From: Lachnospiraceae bacterium
Lineage (GTDB): Bacteria; Bacillota_A; Clostridia; Lachnospirales; Lachnospiraceae
Length of the DNA: 10,006 nt
Assembly: GCA_031262285.1 (NCBI GenBank)
Contig: JAISHZ010000073.1
Span: 1 to 10,006 of the forward strand
Reading direction: 5' to 3'
In this document: positions 1-7,045 of the stretch, piece by piece
Layout of the letters: every line of letters starts with the position of its first letter
How positions within the stretch are numbered: the first letter of the stretch is position 1
The notes under the pieces: generated by a model
Seen by the model: only the letters and a program-made list of their open reading frames with translations
Told to the model about the DNA's origin: nothing
Databases searched by the model: none
Position numbers and translations under genes: made by a program

Positions 1-22
1 GATTTGGCGGTTGCGACCCTTG

Positions 23-49
23 CGAAATTATACATTCTGCATAATTTCG
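23..49. other. 9-bp inverted repeat, function unknown
   Basis: CGAAATTAT (23-31) is followed after nine bases by its exact reverse complement ATAATTTCG (41-49). No T tract follows on either strand, so it is not a convincing intrinsic terminator. It may be an operator or the end of a feature lying left of the window. The surrounding 1-107 stretch holds no gene that I can support. Confidence 0.4.
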
Positions 50-107
50 ACTGCGCGGGATAGTGGCTGTGAATAGTAACACAAATTTACATCTTAACAA
101 AATTCAC

Positions 108-136
108 TTGTAAAATTACCGTAAATTTGACATAAT
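108..136 (+). promoter_or_regulatory. Putative sigma-A-type promoter for the ABC exporter pair
   Basis: TTGTAA (108-113) and CATAAT (131-136) are separated by 17 bases, matching 4/6 and 5/6 of the -35 and -10 consensus. An overlapping alternative uses a perfect TTGACA (127-132) with a poorer TGGAAT 17 bases later (150-155). Either start site gives a leader of more than 200 nt before the favoured start at 369. Assignment to the exporter genes is by position only. Confidence 0.4.
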
Positions 137-260
137 GTTACCATATTAGTGGAATTGCTCCAAGTAAATTATTTCAGAAAATTGAGTTAGATATGAGGCA
201 TACGAATATACCAACCTCAACAACGGCGAGCAAAAGAAACGTACTCGGTCGAGTTGTTCA

Positions 261-286
261 AATTATGACCGCGCGCGGTCACAATT
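261..286. promoter_or_regulatory. 26-bp palindrome with GC core in the exporter leader
   Basis: The core TGACCGCGCGCGGTCA (266-281) is a perfect 16-bp palindrome. It extends to AATT on both sides, giving 26 symmetrical positions with a single mismatched pair (A265/C282). It lies between the putative promoter and the first exporter gene. It could be a dimeric regulator's operator or a leader hairpin. A second small palindrome, ACTCG-GT-CGAGT, lies just before it at 243-254. Confidence 0.45.
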
Positions 287-324
287 GCAAGAAATAAATG
301 CCAATATACATGAATCTAATATGA

Positions 325-359
325 AAGGAAGGGAAAAGTCGAGATCAAGTCTACTCGAC
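325..359 (+). promoter_or_regulatory. Purine-rich SD-like tract followed by a hairpin, before the ATG at 369
   Basis: AAGGAAGGG (325-333) resembles a Shine-Dalgarno sequence but lies 35 nt from the ATG at 369. Between them GTCGAG (338-343) and CTCGAC (354-359) can form a 6-bp stem with a 10-nt loop. Folding it would leave about 13 unpaired bases between the purine tract and the ATG. That this rescues spacing is inference. If translation starts at 321 instead, both elements are coding sequence. Confidence 0.3.
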
Positions 360-368
360 ATACCAATC

Positions 369-2165
369 ATGAAAACACATTACATCAGAAATATTCGATT
401 TGTTTTTGATTCGGTGAGAAAATATGATAGAAAGCTGAAACTTATTATCTTGTTTCTGGTACTACTGAGTGTCTCGCAATCATTTGCAGGCGTTTTTTTA
501 CCGCAGATTGTGACAGATGGAATTGTAAACCATAAGCCGCCTATCATTTTTTTTATGGAAGTGGCTGGGTTTACCTTGTTTTTGGGGATCCTTCATTTTG
601 GTTTGGAATATTTCAAGCAGCAAAGACGATTTCGCGATAGCATTATTGCACAAGGTAGCTGTAGAGATTTATTCTATTATAGTTTGTCCTGTGCGTATGA
701 TTATTTTGAACATCCTGATAACCAACGGCGTTACAATAGAATCAAGCAGAATCTGGATAACAATGAAGAGAATAGTTACAACGTAATGTTGACAGCAACC
801 GCCGATTTCCTAGTCAACTGTATGTTAACTGTGCTGTTTACAGCTCTTTTGGCGAACCTAAACTGGATGATCATTTTATTCGTTGCTGTAGGGTCTATCA
901 TTCAATACGTGACAGAGTATTTAGGCGTAAAAAAAGAAAATAAAATGCGCGAGGAACGATCTACAACAGAGCGGAAACTACAGTACGTTTTACATACTTC
1001 TGAAAACTATCAAAATGGCAAGGATATAAGACTTTACCGGATGCAGCAATGGATCTTTGCGCTGGCAGACCGTATTTTTAAGCAAAAGAAAAAGCAAACC
1101 ATACGGCAACAGAAATATTTATTTATGACGAAAATGATCAGTATATTAGCTTTCTGTTTGCAAGATGGAATCGCCTACACCATACTTATTTATAATCTAA
1201 CAACGGGGAAAATAACAACAGGAGAATTTATTCTATATGGAGGATCCATAGCAGGTTTATCTTCCTATCTATCGCGAATCATCCAAAGTATGAGTATGCT
1301 TCGCCGTGCTAATCTCATTGTGGAGGAAGCTTATCAATATATGCACATTGACAATAAGAAAAAAAGGAGAAATGATTCCTTACCTTTAGATAATCCGGTT
1401 AAACAGCAATCGAATACAGATGTGCACATTGCGTTTTCAAATGTTGATTTTCAGTACGATGCCAACTCTTCGCGTAAAATATTAAGCGATATTTCACTGA
1501 CGATTCATCAAGGCGAAAAGCTTGCGATCGTAGGAGAGAACGGCGCCGGTAAGACCACACTCATTAGCTTGTTGTGCGGGTTGTATCAACCGATCAAGGG
1601 TCAAGTACATATTAACGGACTCGATGTTCGTTCCTATTCCCACGAGCAGTTAAGGCATATGATCGGGGTCGTTAGTCAGGATTTTGTCATTTTGCCATTT
1701 TCGGTGGGAGCCAATGTAACTGCCACAACAAATTTTGATCAGACCCAAGTCTGTGAAGTCTTAAAAGAAGCAGGATTGGATGCGATGGTAGAGAAAAACC
1801 CCGACTTACCCAGACAGACCATGACCAAAATAGCGGATCCGGAGGGAATCGTCTTATCGGGCGGTGAAACACAAAAACTATTAATGGCGCGAGCTTTGTT
1901 CAAAGATGCACCGATCTTGATTCTGGATGAACCGACCGCCGCGTTAGACCCCATCGCGGAAAGCGCTGTTTATGAGAATTACAAGAATATCACCCAAGGA
2001 AAGACATCCGTTTTTATTTCGCATAGACTGGCAAGCACTCGATTTTGCGATACGATCGTAGTCTTAAAAGATGGAAAGATTGTGGAAAAAGGAAATCATG
2101 ATCGTTTGATGCAACAAAATGGGGAATATGCCAAAATGTTTCGTGCGCAGAGCCATTATTATTAA
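369..2165 (+). CDS. ABC exporter half-transporter (fused membrane and ATPase domains), first of a pair
   Basis: An ATP-driven membrane exporter subunit of 598 residues from the chosen start. The N-terminal half has hydrophobic segments at about residues 23-44, 57-80, 137-180 (two) and 258-305 (two), fitting a six-helix type IV exporter domain. The ATPase domain shows Walker A GENGAGKTT (389-397, Lys395), Q-loop Gln437, signature LSGGE (496-500), Walker B ILILDE ending in catalytic Glu521, and switch His552. All motifs are intact, so this site should hydrolyse ATP. The frame stays open to a TTG at 285 and contains an ATG at 321, but none of the three has a well-spaced ribosome binding site. 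I chose 369 because the family usually begins only a few residues before the first helices. The next gene is a similar exporter, so a heterodimer is likely. The substrate (peptide, drug or lipid) cannot be read from the sequence. Confidence 0.88.
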   Translation: MKTHYIRNIRFVFDSVRKYDRKLKLIILFLVLLSVSQSFAGVFLPQIVTDGIVNHKPPIIFFMEVAGFTLFLGILHFGLEYFKQQRRFRDSIIAQGSCRDLFYYSLSCAYDYFEHPDNQRRYNRIKQNLDNNEENSYNVMLTATADFLVNCMLTVLFTALLANLNWMIILFVAVGSIIQYVTEYLGVKKENKMREERSTTERKLQYVLHTSENYQNGKDIRLYRMQQWIFALADRIFKQKKKQTIRQQKYLFMTKMISILAFCLQDGIAYTILIYNLTTGKITTGEFILYGGSIAGLSSYLSRIIQSMSMLRRANLIVEEAYQYMHIDNKKKRRNDSLPLDNPVKQQSNTDVHIAFSNVDFQYDANSSRKILSDISLTIHQGEKLAIVGENGAGKTTLISLLCGLYQPIKGQVHINGLDVRSYSHEQLRHMIGVVSQDFVILPFSVGANVTATTNFDQTQVCEVLKEAGLDAMVEKNPDLPRQTMTKIADPEGIVLSGGETQKLLMARALFKDAPILILDEPTAALDPIAESAVYENYKNITQGKTSVFISHRLASTRFCDTIVVLKDGKIVEKGNHDRLMQQNGEYAKMFRAQSHYY

Positions 2166-2176
2166 AGTGAAGATAA

Positions 2177-2292
2177 CCTTTCAAACGCCCTGATTTAGAT
2201 GCGCGCCATTGGCGCGCAGACGGGAGCTAGTTTGAAAGGAACCTTTCAAACGCCTTGATTTAAATGCGCGCCATTAGCGCGCAGACGGGAGC
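2177..2292 (+). repeat. Two-hairpin repeat, about 1.5 tandem copies, between the exporter genes
   Basis: The first copy (2177-2227) begins at the right arm of hairpin H1, whose left arm is lost or decayed. It continues through H2, GCGCGCC-ATT-GGCGCGC (2201-2217), to ACGGGAGC. The second copy (2230-2292) is complete. Its H1 is GTTTGAAAGG-AA-CCTTTCAAAC (2230-2251), and its H2 is GCGCGCC-ATT-AGCGCGC (2266-2282), with one mismatch at the loop. It ends in ACGGGAGC, five bases before the second exporter's ATG. Related copies lie on the other strand at 6945-7028 and 9704-9839. The repeat fills most of the intergenic gap, so it is presumably transcribed with the exporter genes. Confidence 0.9.
2287..2291 (+). 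promoter_or_regulatory. Ribosome binding site GGGAG supplied by the repeat
   Basis: GGGAG lies five bases before the ATG at 2297 and is the terminal module of the upstream repeat copy. It decides the start of the second exporter gene. The in-frame ATG at 2264 falls at the edge of the repeat's H2 stem and has no ribosome binding site. Confidence 0.75.
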
Positions 2293-2296
2293 AAAC

Positions 2297-4114
2297 ATGA
2301 AAAAATGCAAAGAATGGATCTCGTTGATTCGATCAACCCTACATATTGTACATAAATTAAACCCTGCGAAGGTTCCCGTTATGATCGGGAAAGCGATTTG
2401 TCGAATGGTTTTGTTTTTGTTAACCATAGCGATTAGCGTAGAGCTTATTAATTTATTTATGGAAGGAAAGAAAGCAGAGACCTTGTACCGTTTTTTGATG
2501 ATCTGTCTAGCGGGAAGATTGCTGTTTATGCTAGTGCAAGAATTGTTGGAGAAATTGGATAAGCTGGTTACCGAAAAGTGTCATTACCAATACCAACTAC
2601 AGAAGAGTCGACTATCCGTTCATTTACCATATCTAAAGTTGCAGGACCCGGAAATCATCAAGATACGATCCAGAATTCATACCAATGAAGCATATGGCAT
2701 AGAACTGACTCTGCTATTTCAAACTGTGGGGCAATGCATGGATAGCTTTGTGACGCTGGTGACCATCCCTCTGCTTATGATACCCCTTATGCCGGGGACA
2801 GGGTTGGGGTCTGGGATCGCGATTCCAATTTATATAGTGACAGCAGTTTTCCTGTCTGTAATGGCAGCCTCCGTACTGAAAAAGACTAATGAGAATTCGA
2901 TGAAGGCGATCATGGAAAGTGTACCGGAAAGGATCATTACCTCCGATTATTTGCTGTATGAAGGTGGTATCTCCTATAAAGACGGAAAAGATATCCGTCT
3001 GTCCGGATTGGGTCAAGTGATTCAAGAATATTGTCAATCTGCCATACAGGAGATGATGTCTTTTGAGAAAGTCAGCGGAACAATGGTGGGACTAGGCTCA
3101 GGACTAGTGGGTATGGTCAAGATCGTGATTTTAGGTAGTGCGTATATGGTGATCGCGATCGCAACCGGAGGTAAGCTTGAAACGGGAACTGTACTGATGT
3201 TGGCGGCGTTTTTGGCGCAAATCGTTCAAGCACTCATGACGATCATGGCACAGAACGGCAACTTTCAGAATGCAGCAGGTGCAATTCGTTTATACGACAC
3301 TTATGTGACGATGGGAAAAGACGAAGAAAAAGAAGAGGGTAAATCCCAACCGGATAAGATAACAGGGGATTATCGGATAGAATTTCGAGACGTATCATTT
3401 CGATATCCGGGCAAAGAAGCATATGCTTTGCAGCACCTATCCTGTCAGATTGAAAAAGGGATTCATTTAGCGATCGTAGGACCGAATGGTTCAGGTAAAA
3501 CCACTTTTATTTTATTGTTATGTGGTCTACTAAAACCCACAGAAGGGACGATTCTGTTCAATGGACTTGACGTAAGTCAGCTTAGCCTTACAGAATACCA
3601 AAAGCTGTTTAGTGTGGTATTTCAAGATTTTAGTATCTTTGCTTTACCATTAAGCGAAAATATTGCAGCTTCCCAAAACTATCAAGTCGCCGCGATAGAA
3701 GAATCCATCCGCCGGGCAGGGCTGTCAGAATTCTATGAAAAGTTGCCGAATAGAGAGTCCACCATCCTCTATAAAGACTATGATGATGGTGTGGTATTAT
3801 CAGGAGGAGAAGCGCAAAAAGTAGCACTGGCAAGAGCACTCTATAGGGACGCGCCCATTTTCATTTTGGATGAACCTACAGCAGCATTGGATCCCATAGC
3901 AGAACTGGAAATATTTCAATATATGCAACATAACATACAAGAGAAGACTGCCGTATTTATATCACATAGGTTATCTGCCTGCAAGCTTTGTGAAACCATT
4001 ATGGTCATGAACGAGGGAAAGCTAGTACAGGAAGGAAACCATGACACACTCTTGAAGGATAGCAATTCACTCTATGCTGCGATGTGGAACGCACAAGCGC
4101 AGTATTACCAGTAA
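2297..4114 (+). CDS. ABC exporter half-transporter (fused membrane and ATPase domains), second of a pair
   Basis: A 605-residue ABC exporter subunit, presumably the partner of the preceding gene. Hydrophobic segments lie near residues 27-53, 63-82, 145-190 (two) and 262-315 (two). The ATPase domain carries Walker A GPNGSGKTT (395-403, Lys401), signature LSGGE (501-505), Walker B IFILDE with Asp525 and catalytic Glu526, and switch His557. Both partners keep the Walker B glutamate and have the same LSGGE variant, so neither ATP site is visibly degenerate, unlike many heterodimeric exporters. The two proteins share the DEPTAALDPIAE stretch and similar C-termini (NAQAQYYQ and RAQSHYY), suggesting an old duplication. 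Translation starts at the ATG served by the GGGAG of the repeat. No maturation protease or immunity gene is adjacent, and the substrate is unknown. Confidence 0.92.
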   Translation: MKKCKEWISLIRSTLHIVHKLNPAKVPVMIGKAICRMVLFLLTIAISVELINLFMEGKKAETLYRFLMICLAGRLLFMLVQELLEKLDKLVTEKCHYQYQLQKSRLSVHLPYLKLQDPEIIKIRSRIHTNEAYGIELTLLFQTVGQCMDSFVTLVTIPLLMIPLMPGTGLGSGIAIPIYIVTAVFLSVMAASVLKKTNENSMKAIMESVPERIITSDYLLYEGGISYKDGKDIRLSGLGQVIQEYCQSAIQEMMSFEKVSGTMVGLGSGLVGMVKIVILGSAYMVIAIATGGKLETGTVLMLAAFLAQIVQALMTIMAQNGNFQNAAGAIRLYDTYVTMGKDEEKEEGKSQPDKITGDYRIEFRDVSFRYPGKEAYALQHLSCQIEKGIHLAIVGPNGSGKTTFILLLCGLLKPTEGTILFNGLDVSQLSLTEYQKLFSVVFQDFSIFALPLSENIAASQNYQVAAIEESIRRAGLSEFYEKLPNRESTILYKDYDDGVVLSGGEAQKVALARALYRDAPIFILDEPTAALDPIAELEIFQYMQHNIQEKTAVFISHRLSACKLCETIMVMNEGKLVQEGNHDTLLKDSNSLYAAMWNAQAQYYQ

Positions 4115-4167
4115 GAAAGCACTATTCACGCGTTCACATATCTACGTTTAGCGTTTATCAGTGCACA

Positions 4168-4240
4168 GAACCGAACAGAGTAGGGGACTGCTTTGGGTGT
4201 TAATCTAACACCCAAAGCAGTCCCCTACTCTGCTCGGTTC
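4168..4240. repeat. 73-nt near-perfect hairpin between convergent genes
   Basis: The left arm (4168-4202) and right arm (4206-4240) are 35 bases each, with one mismatch (A4175 against C4233) and a 3-nt ATC loop. It sits between the ends of the exporter pair and the arginine operon, where a bidirectional terminator is expected. However, neither strand has a T tract after the stem. A shorter outer inverted repeat, TCTACGTT (4141-4148) and AACGTAGA (4261-4268), flanks it. It could act as a terminator or RNA-stabilising structure, or be a palindromic MITE/REP-type element. I favour the second because of its length and near-perfect symmetry. Confidence 0.8.
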
Positions 4241-4281
4241 GTCCTGTATACACAGCTCTTAACGTAGAGTAACGAAAACCG

Positions 4282-5721
4282 TTACCGCATACTTGTCACA
4301 GAATCTGATAGCTGTAACAAAATCTGATCCGACAACTCTTCGACCAATTGCGGCACATTACCGCCGTTCCATACCTTCGAGAAAAGCAATTCTAAACGGA
4401 GCCAATAATTACTGGCTTCCATCATTTTCGGTAAAGGAATCCCCGATTCATACTCTGCCAAGAAAATAGATAGATCGGACGAGGCAGTAGCGGTCATAAG
4501 TGCAGCCGACATCATCCCGGTTTTTTCATACATATTTTGAGCGTACTCTGTCGCCAAAAACGCGGCAAATTGATTGGCTTCCTCTTTGTGTGTGGAGTAG
4601 CCGTTGACGACGATCCCCTGTGTGACGGACATGGAACGAGACTGCAACAAATCGCTGACATTGGGAATCCGTGAAAAACCATACTCATATGGAAATTCCC
4701 CATTTGCAGAGGCGTTTGCCAGTCGTTGAACCGCGTCCGTGGTTACAATCGTAAAAACCGATTTACCGGCAAGAAAATCGTTCAAAATAGAATCATAACT
4801 GACCGTATCAGATGCAATGGAGAAAAACTGATTTAAGCTTTGATACACTTCTAACGACGCGATGGCTTCAGGATTGTTGATATTGACCACAGTGCGATCA
4901 TCTCCATCTTCGCCGCCAAGCTGCATATAGCTTCCGACAAACCAGTAATTATAAAAAATATCCGAAACATCCCATAAGAAAACCCCATCCACCAGTTGCG
5001 GCACGTCAAAAGTATTCGCGATATTTAAAATATCATTTACGGTAGTCGGAAGCGCTTGAGCCAATATTTCATCAGCTCTGCTTTGAACAGCTTCCTCATC
5101 CAAACTCATGGCTTCCTCAGAACCTTCTTCGCCGCTGGAAGAAAGCGCCGCTTCTGTGTGCGCCTGTTGAAGCGCCCATTCGCGCAAATAGGTCTTGTTG
5201 TAAAGAAGAATACTGGTTTCATAAGAAAAAGGATATGCAAGTAGCTTATCTTGGTAAGTGACAGCAGATAGTGCCGTTTGTGGAAAATAAGCACCTGTCA
5301 CAATTTTGGTCGAATCGTGGATCGGAGCGGCAAGCCCTGCCAAATACGCTTTCTCCAGAGAATCATGATTGAGCAAATAAAGATCAGGTACTTCATTGGT
5401 CTGCATGGTTGCTTCATGGATCGCTTCCACGAAATCCCCCTCCGCGATTAACTGAGGGATGACACGCACATTGTGGTGTTCACCATAAGCAGCCGAAGCT
5501 CCTTCGATATATGCAGTTAAGGATTCATCCGAGTACGCAAAATAGAGGGTCTGCTTTTCATCGATGGTACCAAAAATACCGGACGGCATAGATCCTGTAC
5601 TCGTTTCGTTTTCCGCACCATCCATCGTCGCAAAGGTCGGTACCCGATGTCCCACATAAAGTAACCCTGCAGCAAAAAACAACAGCGCCGCAATCATCCA
5701 CAATTTAGACTTCCCGGTCAT
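4282..5721 (-). CDS. Extracellular solute-binding-like protein (family 1), membrane-anchored or secreted
   Basis: A 479-residue protein resembling family 1 (MalE-type) solute-binding proteins of ABC importers. One hydrophobic segment at about residues 8-23 follows a short positive start, so the protein should lie outside the membrane. There is no cysteine anywhere, hence no lipobox, and it is either an uncleaved membrane anchor or a cleaved secreted protein. Family-like stretches are YPFSYETSILLYNKTYL (163-179), the NPEAIASLEVYQSLNQFF region (283-300), FLAGKSVFTIVTTDA (316-330) and the KEEANQFAAFLATEYAQNMY region (379-398). Residues 186-216 are an acidic, low-complexity insert. The ribosome binding site overlaps the argD stop codon, so it is probably the last gene of the arginine operon. 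No permease or ATPase for import is nearby. The ligand is unknown; the family assignment is by pattern memory. Confidence 0.8.
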   Translation of the reverse strand: MTGKSKLWMIAALLFFAAGLLYVGHRVPTFATMDGAENETSTGSMPSGIFGTIDEKQTLYFAYSDESLTAYIEGASAAYGEHHNVRVIPQLIAEGDFVEAIHEATMQTNEVPDLYLLNHDSLEKAYLAGLAAPIHDSTKIVTGAYFPQTALSAVTYQDKLLAYPFSYETSILLYNKTYLREWALQQAHTEAALSSSGEEGSEEAMSLDEEAVQSRADEILAQALPTTVNDILNIANTFDVPQLVDGVFLWDVSDIFYNYWFVGSYMQLGGEDGDDRTVVNINNPEAIASLEVYQSLNQFFSIASDTVSYDSILNDFLAGKSVFTIVTTDAVQRLANASANGEFPYEYGFSRIPNVSDLLQSRSMSVTQGIVVNGYSTHKEEANQFAAFLATEYAQNMYEKTGMMSAALMTATASSDLSIFLAEYESGIPLPKMMEASNYWLRLELLFSKVWNGGNVPQLVEELSDQILLQLSDSVTSMR

Positions 5722-5732
5722 TTGTTTATGAA

Positions 5733-5741
5733 CCCTCCCTT
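5733..5741 (-). promoter_or_regulatory. Ribosome binding site overlapping the argD stop codon
   Basis: On the minus strand the argD stop TAA runs directly into GGGAGGG, about 11 bases before the ATG at 5721. The overlap suggests translational coupling of the solute-binding-like gene to argD. Confidence 0.6.
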
Positions 5742-6930
5742 AGGCATTCAGAAGAAGACACTCTTTTAAAATTGCACACATTTGATCGATATGCACTTTT
5801 TCAATGACCAGCGGAGGAATGAAACGCAATACGTGCGTACCTGCGTTGATCAAGATAAGCCCTCTTTCTCGTGCGAGGTTGATGATGTCAGCGACAGGGC
5901 GATCAAATTCCAATCCTTGCAACAAACCTGCGCCTCTTCTTTGTAGGACAAAGGGAAATTCCGTTACAAACGAGTCTAATTGTTCTTCCAGATAAGGGGT
6001 GATTTCTTGTACATGCTCCACAATATGGTTTTCTGCAAACAAGTCCAATACTTTTGTGACCGCGCAGCACGCCAATGGATTCCCACCATAGGTCGTTCCA
6101 TGATCTCCTGCGGATAGTGACGCGTCCGCCACGCGTTGGCTCATCAAGAAAGCACCGACAGGAACCCCACACCCAAGCGCTTTCGCACAAGTCATAATAT
6201 CCGGCTTTACACCAAATTTCTGCCATGCAAAAGGATAACCGGTTCTGCCCATCCCGCACTGGATTTCATCCAGTATCAACAATATATCATTTTTGTGGCA
6301 GAGTTCACGAACTGCAATTAGGAATTCTTCCGTCGCAGGATAAATCCCTCCTTCTCCCTGTACCGTCTCCATAATGATCGCGCAAGTCTTGTCGCTTAGG
6401 CAGGAGAGTACACTGTCAATGTCATTGAGTTGTGCAAAATGAATCTGTCCGATCATCGGTTCGAATGCTTCGCGATATTTCGCATTACCAGTTACGGATA
6501 GCGCACCAAATGTCCGACCATGAAAGGAATGGGAAAGTGCGATGATTTCATGATCCGTACGACCATCTTTGAGAAAAGCGTATTTTCGTGCAGCTTTTAA
6601 GGCGCCTTCAACAGCTTCCGCGCCGGAATTGGTAAAAAACACTCTGTCCAATCCGGACAATTTCGTCAGCTTTGTGGCGGCTTCCATCGCCGGAACATTA
6701 TAATAATAGTTCGAGGTATGAAGAAGCTTATCAATCTGCGTTTTCAAGGCGTTATCGTAATCTTGATAATGATATCCTAAAGCAAAAACGCCAATGCCGG
6801 ATACAAAATCCAGATACTTTTTCCCTTCTATATCATATAAATAGACACCGTCCCCCCGATCCAAAACGAGCGGATAACGATTATATGTGTGCAGCAACAC
6901 TTGTTCTGCTTGTGTAATTATTGTTTCCAT
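5740..6930 (-). CDS. argD: Acetylornithine aminotransferase
   Basis: A PLP-dependent class III aminotransferase that interconverts N-acetylglutamate semialdehyde and N2-acetylornithine using glutamate as amino donor, in cytoplasmic arginine synthesis. The protein has 396 residues, normal for ArgD. Visible motifs are NSGAEA (101-106), the SFHGRT substrate/PLP region (135-140), LLILDEIQCGMGRTG (217-231) with Asp221 for the PLP ring nitrogen, the PLP Schiff-base Lys250 in TCAKALGCG, and HGTTYGGNPLA (277-287). The frame is open for 24 codons upstream, but that part is the translated repeat. A GGAGG seven bases before the ATG at 6930 fixes the start. It lies downstream of argB and argJ on the same strand. 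Related succinylornithine or ornithine/GABA transaminases share the fold; the operon decides for ArgD. Confidence 0.95.
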   Translation of the reverse strand: METIITQAEQVLLHTYNRYPLVLDRGDGVYLYDIEGKKYLDFVSGIGVFALGYHYQDYDNALKTQIDKLLHTSNYYYNVPAMEAATKLTKLSGLDRVFFTNSGAEAVEGALKAARKYAFLKDGRTDHEIIALSHSFHGRTFGALSVTGNAKYREAFEPMIGQIHFAQLNDIDSVLSCLSDKTCAIIMETVQGEGGIYPATEEFLIAVRELCHKNDILLILDEIQCGMGRTGYPFAWQKFGVKPDIMTCAKALGCGVPVGAFLMSQRVADASLSAGDHGTTYGGNPLACCAVTKVLDLFAENHIVEHVQEITPYLEEQLDSFVTEFPFVLQRRGAGLLQGLEFDRPVADIINLARERGLILINAGTHVLRFIPPLVIEKVHIDQMCAILKECLLLNA

Positions 6931-6937
6931 GATATTT

Positions 6938-6942
6938 CCTCC
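6938..6942 (-). promoter_or_regulatory. Ribosome binding site GGAGG of argD
   Basis: GGAGG lies seven bases before the ATG at 6930. Here the repeat ends in ACAAACTGGAGG rather than ACGGGAGC, so the binding site is stronger and nearer to the start than the repeat's usual end. It excludes the longer frame beginning at 7002. Confidence 0.8.
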
Positions 6943-6944
6943 AG

Positions 6945-7028
6945 TTTGTGCGCCAACGGCGCGCGTACCAATCAAGGTGTTTGAAAGTTCACTTACTTTC
7001 AAACTTGCTCCCGTCTACGAGCGGCGCA
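6945..7028 (-). repeat. Two-hairpin repeat: one full copy and one truncated copy, between argB and argD
   Basis: In the gene orientation the full copy has H1 GTTTGAAAGT-AAGTGA-ACTTTCAAAC (7004-6979), then ACCTTGATTGGTAC, then H2 GCGCGCC-GTT-GGCGCAC (6964-6948), which has one mismatched pair. Upstream lies a truncated unit (7028-7007) that keeps AGACGGGAGC but has a collapsed H2, GCGCCGCTCGT. The block fills most of the 115-nt gap between the argB stop and the argD ATG. Confidence 0.88.
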
Positions 7029-7045
7029 TATTCCTTGCGATACGC

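Noticed and set aside
2177..2292. The repeats as a CRISPR array.
   Set aside because: The units are nearly contiguous, have no unique spacers, contain two internal hairpins, and occur as single or double units before genes.
2264..2296. ATG at 2264 as start of the second exporter gene.
   Set aside because: It lies in the repeat at the edge of a GC-rich stem and has no ribosome binding site, whereas the ATG at 2297 has GGGAG at normal spacing.
4269..4285. GTAACG-aaaac-CGTTAC hairpin overlapping the stop of the solute-binding-like gene, as its terminator.
   Set aside because: The stem is only 6 bp, overlaps the stop codon and lacks a following T tract on the minus strand.
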